Assembly: GCA_028274465.1 (NCBI GenBank)
Contig: CM051458.1
Coordinates: forward strand, 77,148,085-77,212,084
Length of the DNA: 64,000 nucleotides
Direction of reading: 5' to 3'
Origin: Plantago ovata
Lineage: Eukaryota > Streptophyta > Magnoliopsida > Lamiales > Plantaginaceae
Notes under the pieces: model-generated
The model's database searches: none
Seen by the model: only the letters and a program-made list of their open reading frames with translations
What the model was told of the DNA's origin: nothing
Translations under genes and position numbers: made by a program
Part shown: positions 22,177 through 34,251 of the stretch, piece after piece
Position numbering within the stretch: the first letter of the stretch is position 1
Layout: each line of letters opens with the position of its first letter

Positions 22177-23237
22177 GAAGCGAGAAAACAATGCCTTCTC
22201 CAAATCATTTAGAAAATATTTTTTTCTCTGTATGAGGCATTATCCCAAAAATCCAAAATTAATCGCTAATTTATTATCCATTGCGGACTTCCTTAAAAAA
22301 TGTGTCGTACCCTGCTCATTCAGAACAGGGGAGAAGACAAAAAAACAAAAAATTGCTGGATTGTAGGTGTATTTCTATTTGTGGTTTCAATTCTGTTTCT
22401 TGTTGTGATTGATGTGTGACTGTACAATATGGACGTATCGATGTATTCGTGTTCTTGTCTTGCATGCATTTTAATATTAATTGACATAGATGATCACTGG
22501 CCATTGAATGTAATTTGATCTTAATTTTCAATATGCAGTTTATGTATGACTACGCCTGGAAAGACCTTCTACTGTGGGTCCCAGAAATGCATTTTCCCTC
22601 CAGACACGACTTGGTCTACAAGGCACAATGAGACTTTACTACAATTAATAGGCAACACAACCCGTTCAAGGCTTAATAGGGACCAATTAGAGATGTTTTT
22701 GCTAGGTTGATGGACTAAATCCCTTCATCAATTTTATGATGGCCAGTGTTTTAGCAAGAATTATGTTCTTGCTAAATTCAGTCTGTTGGTATTGCGATAC
22801 AATGCATGGACTTATCTTACACGTCTTCCTGGGGTTGAGATTTTCCATGAACACAAGGCCCTATATGTGCCAACCGTCCTGAAGTTGGGCATCACTAAGG
22901 TGTACCTTTGTTTGCTTGATCGTAATACTTTAAAATTAGGGTAAATATCATATGGTACCCCTACTAGGACACCTCTTTGCATCTACCACCCCGTTAGTCC
23001 CATAATTACATATAGCCCCATTTCCCCCATTTTGTGTTGACCAAAAAAAGCAGCACTGTTCATTCCAGTTCATCCAAACGCGGCCTTAGCTCCAAAAAAG
23101 AAAAATTAAATTTTTAATACCCTTAACTCTTCGTATTTTTATTTTTATTTTTTCTTTTCCCATCTTCTTCTTCATCAATTCCGGTACCGAAATAATTCCG
23201 GTACCGGCGTCGGAGCACCTCCTATTTTGGGACTGTA

Positions 23238-25181
23238 TGAAAGTATATATGTCCTAGAGACAACCTACGATAGGGACGATATGTACTTGATCACATTCAG
23301 TTATTGTATTTAATTATTTATACATTATTAAATACAATTGGCATTGCATTTTATGAATATTATATTTGGTTGTTTGAATTATTCAATAAAATGTTCCCAA
23401 GGACTTAAGGTAATCACCAAGTTAGTGGGAGCTTGTGTGTCAATAATTAAGTCCTGAAATAAGCCACTAGCTGAAGGTCATTGAGATAAGGGATATCAAT
23501 GACGCGATTGAAGCTAGCATATGTTGCATTAGATCCTTCGAGGATGTAGTAGGTCTCACTGCTACGAATGAACTTGGTTATTCATAATGAACATATGAAC
23601 ACTTTGGAGAGTGTTGGCATACCCAACCGAGAAACCATTTGGTAAAGCTATTTGAGTGTCTATGGTAGTATCGGTGTGTAGGGTGATGTTAGTAGTCCTT
23701 AGACTTGAGGCCAATACTACATCATATGTGAAATAATGTACTTTGACCATGCGCAACGCTTGCACTCTTAAAGTAGGGTAGATACGGCATGTGTTGGGTA
23801 CATTAGGAAGCATATTGTGTGAGTGATTGGGCCAAGAAAGGATTCATTCCTCCGTAATAGATACAAGGAGAGAATACTCACTTCTCATATTTAGTGCGAT
23901 CATAAAATCGGTGGCCACCGTAAGTGAATATGTCAAAATGGTGTTTGGACATAATTCATAGATCGACTAATAAGATTGAGAGACCATGAATGAGTTATTA
24001 GAATAGACACATAACCATATTCTAGACTCATTCGAGTATTCGTGAATGAAGGGACCGTATCATCAAAGTACCCTACGCTACAGGTGGTTTGTTTTCCTCA
24101 CAAACGTTCCTTGCATATTAATATTGTCTGATAAATTGTCTAGGAGTTTATTATGACCTTAATTAGATTGTTGCTTAATATGCAAGGCCCTATGGGTCAC
24201 ACTTCAAGGTGGTGTTTCTACAAATGAGCTATGTATATTGGATTAAATATTAATTAGATTAATATTAAATTATTATACATAAATATAATAGAGTTATTAT
24301 TAATTGGATTAATATTAATTTATTATGTGTGGAATATATTTTAGAATATATAATTAATTGAATTGAATTGGATTTAATTAATTAATTGAAGACTATGCAC
24401 TTGGGCGGGATTTGAGCAAAGCCCAATAAGGAGAAGAGAGCATAGCAATCAGCTGGGCCAACCGGCCCAGCTGATCACCAGGCCTGGCGCGTGCAGTGCA
24501 CGCGCCAGGCGAGTGAGCCCTGGCGCGTGCACTGCACGCGCCAGGTGAAACGAATTGGGGCAGCTTCCAGCTGCCCCACGTGCTTCTCTCTCTCTCTCCT
24601 TATTTCTTCTTTTGTTTTTTTTTTCTTTTTATCTTTGACTGAGATAATTAATTATTATCTCTTAGTTGGTTAGTTGATGACTTTTGGAGTCTTCTAATCA
24701 GTAAGATTTACTTGGATAAAATCTTACGTGATTTTCTGAACCAACTTACTGACAAAATCAGAAAGAAAAAGAAAGAAGTATTCTATTCCATTCCAACGTG
24801 AAAACTATCTGATAGTCAGAAAGAAGTTTTCTCACAAAAAAGGCTCAAGTCAAGAAGAACCTCCTAGCGTTCTTGTGGAAACATTACCCGTGGATACCGA
24901 GGTCCAAGGGAAGCAAAGAACCTGTTGATGAGCAATCTTGGAGATAACATTGACGAAGAATTCATTCATGAAGATGGAGATAGCTAACTGACGAGGAGAT
25001 AGCAAGGCTCTGCTTGGAGATGGAGGAGCAACTTTCGAGTGAGTTAGCTTGTCTACTGGAGGACACGTAAGTGATTTCTTCCAGTTAATAACGTAATATA
25101 GTCATATCAGTTTAGTGAGAACAAAATTTTAAAACTTCCGCTGCTTAGCCTTAGAGGCAAATCTTCTCACTTTTACTAACA
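23238..25181 (+). repeat. Left LTR of the copia element (1,944 bp)
   Basis: Reading the two LTRs side by side I found only one difference, a T-run near 24615-24624 (10 versus 9 T). This LTR contains the four-hairpin GC-rich cluster at 24449-24577. Confidence 0.92.
24449..24577. repeat. Cluster of four near-perfect hairpins in the copia LTR (also at 32584-32712)
   Basis: Four consecutive inverted repeats stand out as GC-rich in an AT-rich LTR. They are TCAGCTGGGCC with a 4-nt loop (24449-24474), GCCTGGCGCGTGCA with a single central G (24482-24510), CCTGGCGCGTGCA with a central C (24519-24545) and GGGGCAGCT with a 3-nt loop (24556-24576). The second and third share the same arms. They lie downstream of the middle of the LTR and could shape the RNA leader or act as a termination/packaging signal (inference). 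Confidence 0.85.
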
Positions 25182-25182
25182 G

Positions 25183-25194
25183 TGGTATCAGAGC
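25183..25194 (+). promoter_or_regulatory. Primer-binding site of the copia element
   Basis: TGGTATCAGAGC, one base after the left LTR, is the standard plant retrotransposon site complementary to the 3' end of initiator methionine tRNA. Confidence 0.9.
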
Positions 25195-26444
25195 TAGGCT
25201 GCTTCAATGACTATATTCGTTTATATTTCATTTTATACTGTTGTTGTGGATTATTATATGTATATATTTATTTTAATTTTTCAGATTCTTATAATTGGAT
25301 TTTAAGAAAAGGAAAATTAAATTTAAAAAAAAAAAAAAAAAAATTGATGAACAGGAACGAACTGGGTTTCGTTCCCAGTATACTGTTCCGCCATGGAAGG
25401 CGGACGGAGCTTGGATCCACCACCGGAGCTCGGCTCCACCCCGTGACACCACCACCATCTTGCTCTGTTTGTGTAGTCTTCTCCTCTGTCCCTCTACATT
25501 GAAATTGGTTTGAAGTTTAAAGCTCATGGAGCTTGAACCTCCATTAATGGAGATTTCAAGCTTTGTGAATTTAAACTCCGAATTAAACCAAAATTATATG
25601 GAGAAGAATCACATGAACATGGGAAGAATGATGCAAGAAAGAAACGGGTCGAACGGAATTGATTTGATCAATTCCGATCGACCCGATCGGAAAATAAAAA
25701 AAAAAAAAAAAAAACATTTCGTGTTCTTCATTTTTGGACAAAATTGATTGCTTGCGATTTGTTCTTCAATGGTGTATGATGTTTAGAGCACAATTATGGA
25801 CCTTAGATTCGAGTTGGAATGGTGCTTGAAGGTTTTGGATAACTTTGCAAGTTACAGGGACTTGATTGAACTTTTGCAGAAAATGTATGGGTGGCTAAGT
25901 GGCATGAAGATGAAGTCTGGGGGCTTGGGTTTCAATTTGGCGGTTTCTGCCTTATTGGGGCTTGAGCCCCTGAACTTCTGAAATTATCTATTTAACCACA
26001 ACATTTTCAGAGAGTTTTCGAAAGTACCCCAGAAACTTTATTTCAACCTTCTGCGAATTATAAAGAGGTCCCTGAAGTTTTAGAAACTTGTTATTTAATT
26101 TATAAATGGTTTATGAATTAATTTAAACCCTATTAATACTTTCAGAAAGTAATTAAAATATTTAGAGACATAAATATAAGTTTATAATATTTAGTAACAT
26201 GTTTGTTAGTTTATAAATTGTTTATAAACTACATTTCTATAATAATATATTGCTTTGGAAGATTATATTATTATTAAAACTTGTTTTAAATATTTTCGAA
26301 ATTCTTGGAGAATTTTTAAATTATATTTGACTTACATATAATGATAATAATCCACAACAACTACTTATTTGCTCCAACTTGGTTGTATCACATGTGTTGA
26401 ATGTCTACATGAGCAATTTAATTATTTAAATATTGTATTTAAAT

Positions 26445-26630
26445 ATTGTTAGTCCGCTATTATTGTATGGGTAGGCGGCACCCATTAGTTTCCGGACCGC
26501 ATCTGTCATATGCATGGGTAGGCGGCGCCCATTACTTGCTAGTCCGCGATTGATATGTACGAGTAGGCGGCACTCGTTACTTGTTGGACCGCATTGCATG
26601 AGACTTGGGTAGGCGGCACCCATTATGTGA
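26445..26630. repeat. Degenerate tandem repeat in the copia leader, about 56-bp unit, four copies
   Basis: Each unit contains a form of GTAGGCGGCACCCATTA preceded by a GTCCGC- or GACCGC-type word. The units lie in the untranslated leader between the primer-binding site and the Gag remnants. Seen directly. Confidence 0.75.
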
Positions 26631-27199
26631 TGCACGTTAGGGATCTTGGTCAAGCGATTAAATACCCCATTTAAATGTTCCCCAACCAATTTAAGTCTCG
26701 ATTGAATCATATGATGTCACCCATCATAATTGAAGGATAAATGGACTTACTAATCTCGTGGGTAATATGCACCATAGTGCTTACTTCGTTTGCCGTAAGA
26801 AAGTTGCCTTCATAGGACCATTGTTGGTGCCGTGTGATGGTTATGACTTACTTGAATTATGTCGAGTCGCCATAGCGTCAGGCATAATTTGAGGACATCG
26901 ATCAAAATAGTTTTGATCAAACCAAGAGTTGTATTGTACAATTGGTTTGGAGACCTACCTGTTTGACTATTATAGTGATCAGCCATAGCTGGGGCTATAA
27001 TGGTGCAAGCATGGATCTTGGCTTACTACGACTATTATAAGATATTAGTTCGTACTCTTTATAGGGGTCAAGAGTATGTGAAAATAGTGAGAACTAAATA
27101 AAGCTAAAGTCCTAGTTTATTTAGTCGCTGATTGTGATCATAGAAATTAATTTTAGAGTTTTAATTTCAGTTTTAATATTCACTTCTTTGGTCGATTAA

Positions 27200-30100
27200 G
27201 ATGACCAACTTATCCGTTATAGAATTATCTTGGAGAAATGCACTCTTACTAGTCCGAACTTCGTGGATTGGATCCGTAACGATCGTTTTGGTACTAAGGC
27301 AAGAGAAGATTGAGTATGTCTTGGACAAGTCAATCCCTACTCCTCTCACTAATCCTATTGAGCTTGCTGCGTTTGACAAAGAAGCTCATCAAAAGCGTAA
27401 GGATTAAGCTGCTAATGCATAGTGTGTTATGCTAGCTGTAATGACTATGGAACAGCAATGGCAACATGGTAACATAATGTCATTTAAAATGCTGCTACAT
27501 CTCAAAAGCCTCTTTGAAACTGTTTCCAAGAGTGTTGAATTTGATCTTCTTAGAGAAATCTTCAAAATGAGATTTTCCAAATGAGGAATGTATCTGATCA
27601 CGTGCTCAAGATGATTGGATTCATCGAGAAACTAGCTAATGCTGGAATTACATTTGAGAACCGTGTTTCAGTTATCATCATTCTTCAATCATTACATCAT
27701 TCATATTCAACGTTCATGATGAATTACAATATGAATGCCAAGGATGCTACACTACCTGAATTCCATAACATACGCAAGGCTTATGAACAGGCTCAACCTA
27801 AGAGGTAACCTGTTTTAATGGTTGGACTATCTATGAAAGCTCACCTTAAAGAGCAAGGGCTCGAAAGGTAAAGCTAAACAGAATAAGATTGGAAATCACG
27901 AGAAGGTAGTAATGTGGAGAAGGAGACATGTCTTTACTGCAAGCAGAAAGACACTGGAAGAGAAATTACCAAGGCTAAGGGCTAATGGAGTAATGCATTG
28001 TGCATCTATCTCCAATCAATGTTTGTTTGTCACTAAGATAAATATATCTACAGAAACTCGAACTGCTGAGTGTTGGATACAACTTGTGGCTCGTACATTT
28101 TAATATGTGCAAGGGCTATTTGACAGCAGATCGATTAGACCAATAAGAGTTGACCTATGCATAAGAAATGGATCGTCCATTACTTATTAGCGTATAAGAA
28201 AATCATAAATTTGATTTATCCTCAGATATATTTGGAACTTGATAATTGTTATTTCGTTCATTATATTACTAGCAAATATGAATGGTTTATATTTGCTAAA
28301 CTGTAGACATACTTTAATACATCTTCAAAACAAACGAGCTAGGCTCAATAATCCTAGAAACATCGCTTACTTGTTGCACTGTAGACTTGATATATCAATG
28401 AGACAAGAATTGCTAGGCTAAGTAGGTGAGACTACTTAGCAACATTTGATTTGGAATCATGATTGGATCGTGATATATGTCTCAAAGGTAGATTGTTCAA
28501 GAAATCCTTTTCAAGGAAAGGACATACGTGCACAACAACTGCTTGAGTTAATTCATACAATGTGTATGGACCATTTGAAACTCAGGCTAAAGATGATTGC
28601 TCTTTCTTTATAAATTTTACTGATGATTTCTCTATATTTGGACATGTGTATCCTATGAAACACAAATCTAAAATATTGGAGAAATTCATTGAGTACAAAG
28701 CTGAAGTAGAGAAACAACCTGAAAGAAGTATTAAGACTCTTCAATTAGATCAAAGAGCATAATACTTAAGTGGTGAGATTCTGGATTATTTAAAACTGCA
28801 TGAAATTCAGTCAAAATTTACTCCTTCTAGAACACTATGTTTCGAAAGGGAGAAACCAAACCTTGTTAGACATGGTTAGATGAATGATGAATTTCAGTAC
28901 TCTTCCAACTTATTCATGGGATACGTATTATCAAACTCAATCCATATTCTGAATAGAGTTTCATCTAAGTCAGTCGAGTAAGCACCATATGAGTTATGGA
29001 TGGCATGAGGCCAAACTTATCACATATTAGAACCTGGGGTTGTCAGACATATGTGAAAGGAATGCTCGTTGACATGATTGGAACCTAAAAGTGAGAAATG
29101 TTATTTTGTAGGATATCCAAATGAAACCAGGGGTTACTGATTCTATATGCCAGAAATGCATAGTATCATCACATCTAGAAGATGGTCCTTCTAGAAGATG
29201 ACTATGCCTTTCAACCAAAGTGGAGACAATGATATAGAACTTGTGGAAATCCAAGAATCACAAAAATAACACTTAGTTACGTAGAAAAGTTGTCAAATGG
29301 TTGTGACAACATTTAAGTGGGAGCTCAAGAAAGGTCTTATGGCTCAAGGCACATCTCTAGGTAGATGTATGCCAGCCAGTGGGAGCATTTTAAGAAATTT
29401 TTGAGAATTTTAAAGATGTCTCATTAAACCTCAATCCTTTTGACTGAACCGACGGGAACGGTTCAACCGGCCAAACCGACGGGAACGGTTCAACCGGCCA
29501 AACCGACGGGAACGGTTCAACCGGTCAAACCGACGGGAACGGTTTAGATGGTCGAGTCAGTGGGAGCGGTTTAAATGACCGAACCAACAGGAATGGTTCA
29601 ATCGGTCGACCTACTTGAGGCTAACCACTCGAAGTTCAGCGGCAATGGTTGCTCCTAATTCTTCTACAACTATTCGATGGACTGAATCAGTTCAACATTC
29701 TCACAATCAGAATAAATTGCCTGTACAAACGAAATATATGTCGCACTCCGTAAGTCTAGGAGATTAATGGGAAGCTCCCGAAAGGATAAGTTCACTCTTG
29801 GATGAGCTGAAAATTTTGATATTGACTTATCTCAACAAGGTGCCCTAAGACTTACAAAGAAGCAATGTTAGACATTGATTCAAAGAGGTGGCAGGAAGCC
29901 ATGAAATCCGAAATAGACTTTATGTATGAAAATCAAGTATGGGACTTGGTTGATGCACCATAAGGGGTTAGACCCATTAGATGAAAAGGGGTTTTCAAGA
30001 AGAAAACCGATGCCATTGGCAACATACAAACATACAAAGCTAGACTGGTATAAAAAGGCTTTAGTAAACGATATGGTATCGTTTATGACGAAACCCTTTC

Positions 30101-31350
30101 CACCAGTAGACAAGCTTAAGTCTATTCGAATTTTACTTGCTATAGTTGCACAACATGATTATGAGATTTGGCAGATGGATGTGAAAATTATTTTCCTTAA
30201 TGAGAATCTTGAGCAATAGGTGTATATGATACAACCTGGAAGATTCTACATCCAAAGCAAATCCCAACTAAGTTTGTAAACTATAAGAGATCCTATGTGG
30301 ACTCAAGCAAACCTCGAGGAGTTGGAACGTTCGCTTGGATGAACTTATCAAATCGTTTGACTACATCATAAGCGTAAAAGATCCATGCGTGTATATCAAA
30401 CGCAGCGATACTGGAATTGTTTTCGTGGTTATTTATGTTGGTGAAAGACTTAGGTGAAGCTTATTACATCCTTGGCATCAAAATCCATAAGGATAGACCG
30501 AAGGAACTGTTAAGGCTGTCACATTCCACATACATTGACAAAGTAATGAAACGCTTTAATGTTGATGGTTCAAATAAAGGTTTCTTAACAACTAGGCATG
30601 GCATAACTCTCACTCAAGAGGATAGTCCTTCCACGTGAGAGTATATATATATATGTATATATAGAAATCATGAAGAAAGATCCTATATGCATTGGCAATT
30701 GGATCTATCATGTATGCCATGAAATGCTCAAGGCCAGATGTGGCTTATGCATTTGGTTGTACTTGTCAATACCACCAGAATCTAGTTATGAAACACTAGA
30801 ATGATACGAAAGCAATCTTGAGTGTCTTAGAAGAACTAAAGATTCCTTTCTAATAGATGGTGGAAACCGAGAGTTGCAAATGAGTGTTTATGTCAATACT
30901 GGTATGCAAATTGACCTGGACGACTTTGAATCACAAACTAGGTATGTGATTACACTCATTGGTGGTGTCGTCACTTGGAAAGGTTCCAAGCAACCCACCT
31001 TAAATGATTCTATTGCTAAGTCCGAGTACATAGCTGATGCAGAGGCCTCAAGGAGGTTGTCTGAATTCCAGAATTCCTGAAGGTACTAGGGGTAGCTCCT
31101 AATAGTAGTCCCATCAAGGTCTACTGCGACAGCCAAGGTGCTATTGCACAAACAAAGGAACCAAGATCCATAAACTGGAACAATCATGTACAGAGGTAGT
31201 ATCATCTGATTGGATAGATGATAGCTAGAAGAGAAGTATCTATAGAACGAGTTCCCACTGAGGAAATTATGGCTGAACCTTTCACCAAAATGTTGAGTTC
31301 GAATAAACATGTTAGACATTTCAACACAAGTGTTAGACACGTAGGTGATT
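27200..31350 (+). pseudogene. Remnants of copia Gag-Pol (Gag, integrase, reverse transcriptase, RNase H)
   Basis: Fragments in several frames match Ty1-copia polyproteins in order. Gag-like pieces lie at 27201-27808 (QEKIEYVLDKSIPTP, LQSLHHSYSTFMMNYNM). A pre-integrase-like piece is near 28060-28100. The integrase core is at 28562-28760 (FINFTDDFSIFGHVYPMKHK). Reverse transcriptase fragments are at about 29926-30640 (YEIWQMDVKIIFLNENLEQ, GEAYYILGIKIHKDR). RNase H is at about 30874-31340 (SKQPTLNDSIAKSEYIADAE). Many stops and shifts separate them, so no functional enzyme is encoded. Mobilisation must have used proteins from another copy. Confidence 0.85.
29446..29610. repeat. Tandem repeat inside the copia element, about 30-bp unit, five to six copies
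   Basis: Units of the form CCGACGGGAACGGTTCAACC are repeated, the first three nearly identical and the later ones diverged. It lies in a spacer between the integrase and reverse-transcriptase remnants. Confidence 0.8.
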
Positions 31351-31372
31351 GGCTCTAGGCCAAGTGGGAGAT

Positions 31373-33315
31373 TGAAAGTATATATGTCCTAGAGACAACC
31401 TACGATAGGGACGATATGTACTTGATCACATTCAGTTATTGTATTTAATTATTTATACATTATTAAATACAATTGGCATTGCATTTTATGAATATTATAT
31501 TTGGTTGTTTGAATTATTCAATAAAATGTTCCCAAGGACTTAAGGTAATCACCAAGTTAGTGGGAGCTTGTGTGTCAATAATTAAGTCCTGAAATAAGCC
31601 ACTAGCTGAAGGTCATTGAGATAAGGGATATCAATGACGCGATTGAAGCTAGCATATGTTGCATTAGATCCTTCGAGGATGTAGTAGGTCTCACTGCTAC
31701 GAATGAACTTGGTTATTCATAATGAACATATGAACACTTTGGAGAGTGTTGGCATACCCAACCGAGAAACCATTTGGTAAAGCTATTTGAGTGTCTATGG
31801 TAGTATCGGTGTGTAGGGTGATGTTAGTAGTCCTTAGACTTGAGGCCAATACTACATCATATGTGAAATAATGTACTTTGACCATGCGCAACGCTTGCAC
31901 TCTTAAAGTAGGGTAGATACGGCATGTGTTGGGTACATTAGGAAGCATATTGTGTGAGTGATTGGGCCAAGAAAGGATTCATTCCTCCGTAATAGATACA
32001 AGGAGAGAATACTCACTTCTCATATTTAGTGCGATCATAAAATCGGTGGCCACCGTAAGTGAATATGTCAAAATGGTGTTTGGACATAATTCATAGATCG
32101 ACTAATAAGATTGAGAGACCATGAATGAGTTATTAGAATAGACACATAACCATATTCTAGACTCATTCGAGTATTCGTGAATGAAGGGACCGTATCATCA
32201 AAGTACCCTACGCTACAGGTGGTTTGTTTTCCTCACAAACGTTCCTTGCATATTAATATTGTCTGATAAATTGTCTAGGAGTTTATTATGACCTTAATTA
32301 GATTGTTGCTTAATATGCAAGGCCCTATGGGTCACACTTCAAGGTGGTGTTTCTACAAATGAGCTATGTATATTGGATTAAATATTAATTAGATTAATAT
32401 TAAATTATTATACATAAATATAATAGAGTTATTATTAATTGGATTAATATTAATTTATTATGTGTGGAATATATTTTAGAATATATAATTAATTGAATTG
32501 AATTGGATTTAATTAATTAATTGAAGACTATGCACTTGGGCGGGATTTGAGCAAAGCCCAATAAGGAGAAGAGAGCATAGCAATCAGCTGGGCCAACCGG
32601 CCCAGCTGATCACCAGGCCTGGCGCGTGCAGTGCACGCGCCAGGCGAGTGAGCCCTGGCGCGTGCACTGCACGCGCCAGGTGAAACGAATTGGGGCAGCT
32701 TCCAGCTGCCCCACGTGCTTCTCTCTCTCTCTCCTTATTTCTTCTTTTGTTTTTTTTTCTTTTTATCTTTGACTGAGATAATTAATTATTATCTCTTAGT
32801 TGGTTAGTTGATGACTTTTGGAGTCTTCTAATCAGTAAGATTTACTTGGATAAAATCTTACGTGATTTTCTGAACCAACTTACTGACAAAATCAGAAAGA
32901 AAAAGAAAGAAGTATTCTATTCCATTCCAACGTGAAAACTATCTGATAGTCAGAAAGAAGTTTTCTCACAAAAAAGGCTCAAGTCAAGAAGAACCTCCTA
33001 GCGTTCTTGTGGAAACATTACCCGTGGATACCGAGGTCCAAGGGAAGCAAAGAACCTGTTGATGAGCAATCTTGGAGATAACATTGACGAAGAATTCATT
33101 CATGAAGATGGAGATAGCTAACTGACGAGGAGATAGCAAGGCTCTGCTTGGAGATGGAGGAGCAACTTTCGAGTGAGTTAGCTTGTCTACTGGAGGACAC
33201 GTAAGTGATTTCTTCCAGTTAATAACGTAATATAGTCATATCAGTTTAGTGAGAACAAAATTTTAAAACTTCCGCTGCTTAGCCTTAGAGGCAAATCTTC
33301 TCACTTTTACTAACA
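31373..33315 (+). repeat. Right LTR of the copia element (1,943 bp)
   Basis: Same start, end and hairpin cluster as the left LTR, shifted by 8,135 bp. It is followed by the CTGTA duplication. The only difference I saw is one T fewer in a homopolymer. Confidence 0.92.
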
Positions 33316-33329
33316 CTGTATAGCCCCAA

Positions 33330-33710
33330 AATTGGAGCTGTAAAAGCTCCGATTTGGAGCTGAACATCTCCAAATCGGAGTTGTACAGATCCAAGATCCG
33401 GAGCTGTTTAACAGCTCCAAATCGGAGTTGTCCAGATCGGAGCTGTTACAGCTCCGATCCGGAACTGTTAATAGCTCCGGTTTGGATATGTAAAAGCTCC
33501 GATCAGCTCCGATCTGGAGCTTTTACATCTCCAAACCGGAGCTGTTCCGATCCGGAACTGTTAACAGCTCCGGATCTGGAACTGTTAACAACTCCGGTTT
33601 GGAGCTGTTACAACTCCGATCCGGAACTGTTAACAGCTCCGGTTTGGAGCTGTTTAACAGCTCCGATCCGGAGCTGCAAATTGCAGCTCCAAATCGATCG
33701 GGACTGTTTT
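33330..33710. repeat. Palindromic GGAGCTGTTAACAGCTCC-type array of the Mutator-like element
   Basis: About a dozen copies of GGAGCTGT and ACAGCTCC alternate with TCCGATCCGGAACTG words. This gives overlapping short palindromes over about 370 bp, ending in a long T-run. It belongs to the interior of the Mutator-like element and has an echo near 12070-12110. The open frame across it is a product of the repeat. Confidence 0.75.
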
Positions 33711-33970
33711 TTTTTTTTTTTTTTTTAATAATTTAGGACTATATTGAAATATATTTTTTTATAGGATTTGTTTTTAAATATATTTTAGACCATTTTGAAA
33801 TATTGTAAAATTACATGAGTTCGTTTTTAAATAAATAGTGTTAAGTTTGTAAAAATAAAAATATTTGGGTTAAAAATGTAATAAACAAAATCTCAAATTG
33901 TTTGGTCAACTTAAAATTTTAATAATTGACTAAGGGTAAAAAAGTAATTTCAATGAATAAGTTCGCGAAA

Positions 33971-34251
33971 TGTAACGCCCCAGATTTCAGAGGCTTAAAA
34001 GGGTTGAGAACGCTACTCATATCAACAAGGTGCACCTTTCTTTTCGGGAATTCACCTAGAAGAACTTCAGAGTTAAGCGTGCTTGCTATGGAGCAATTCA
34101 AGGATGGGTGACCCACTGGGAAGTTCCCAGTGCGCGCACGAGTGAGGACAAAGTGCGTGGATTAGAACTCGTGTTGGTCTTTGGGGCCAGCATATCACCC
34201 CGGAGAGCGCCCATGAGTAACCACGCCGGCCGGATTGGTCGGGTCGTTACA
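33971..34251 (+). mobile_element. Solo LTR of a Cassandra-type TRIM retrotransposon carrying 5S rRNA-like sequence
   Basis: A 281-bp unit starts TGTAACGCCCC and ends GGGTCGTTACA, flanked by the 5-bp duplication CGAAA (33966-33970 and 34252-34256). Its middle resembles plant 5S rRNA: AGTTAAGCGTGCTTG, GGATGGGTGACC and CTGGGAAGTTCC. Cassandra elements are small LTR retrotransposons with a 5S-derived promoter in the LTR. The presence of a single LTR without an interior implies recombination. It is nested in the Mutator-like element. Confidence 0.88.

Larger units (their letters stand above)
23238..33315 (+). mobile_element. Ty1-copia LTR retrotransposon, recent insertion, coding region dead
   Basis: Direct LTRs at 23238-25181 and 31373-33315 both start TGAAAGTATATATG and end TTTTACTAACA. 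The flanking duplication is CTGTA (23233-23237 and 33316-33320). The primer-binding site TGGTATCAGAGC (25183), complementary to initiator methionine tRNA, follows the left LTR. A purine tract (AAGTGGGAGA) precedes the right LTR. Internal fragments occur in the order Gag, integrase, reverse transcriptase, RNase H, as in Ty1-copia, but all carry stops and shifts. Confidence 0.93.

Noticed and set aside
23562..23813. 83-codon frame on the minus strand, present identically at 31697-31948
   Set aside because: The duplicate is simply the other LTR. There is no recognisable domain and it lies antisense in the LTR.
26445..26630. CRISPR-like array
   Set aside because: The units are degenerate tandem repeats without unique spacers, inside a plant retrotransposon leader.
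33354..33728. 124-codon Ser/Leu/Cys-rich frame
   Set aside because: It arises from the palindromic GGAGCTG repeat array and a T-run.
33971..34251. A functional 5S rRNA gene
   Set aside because: The 5S-like segment is diverged, single-copy and exactly bounded by LTR ends and a 5-bp duplication, so it is a Cassandra-type LTR.
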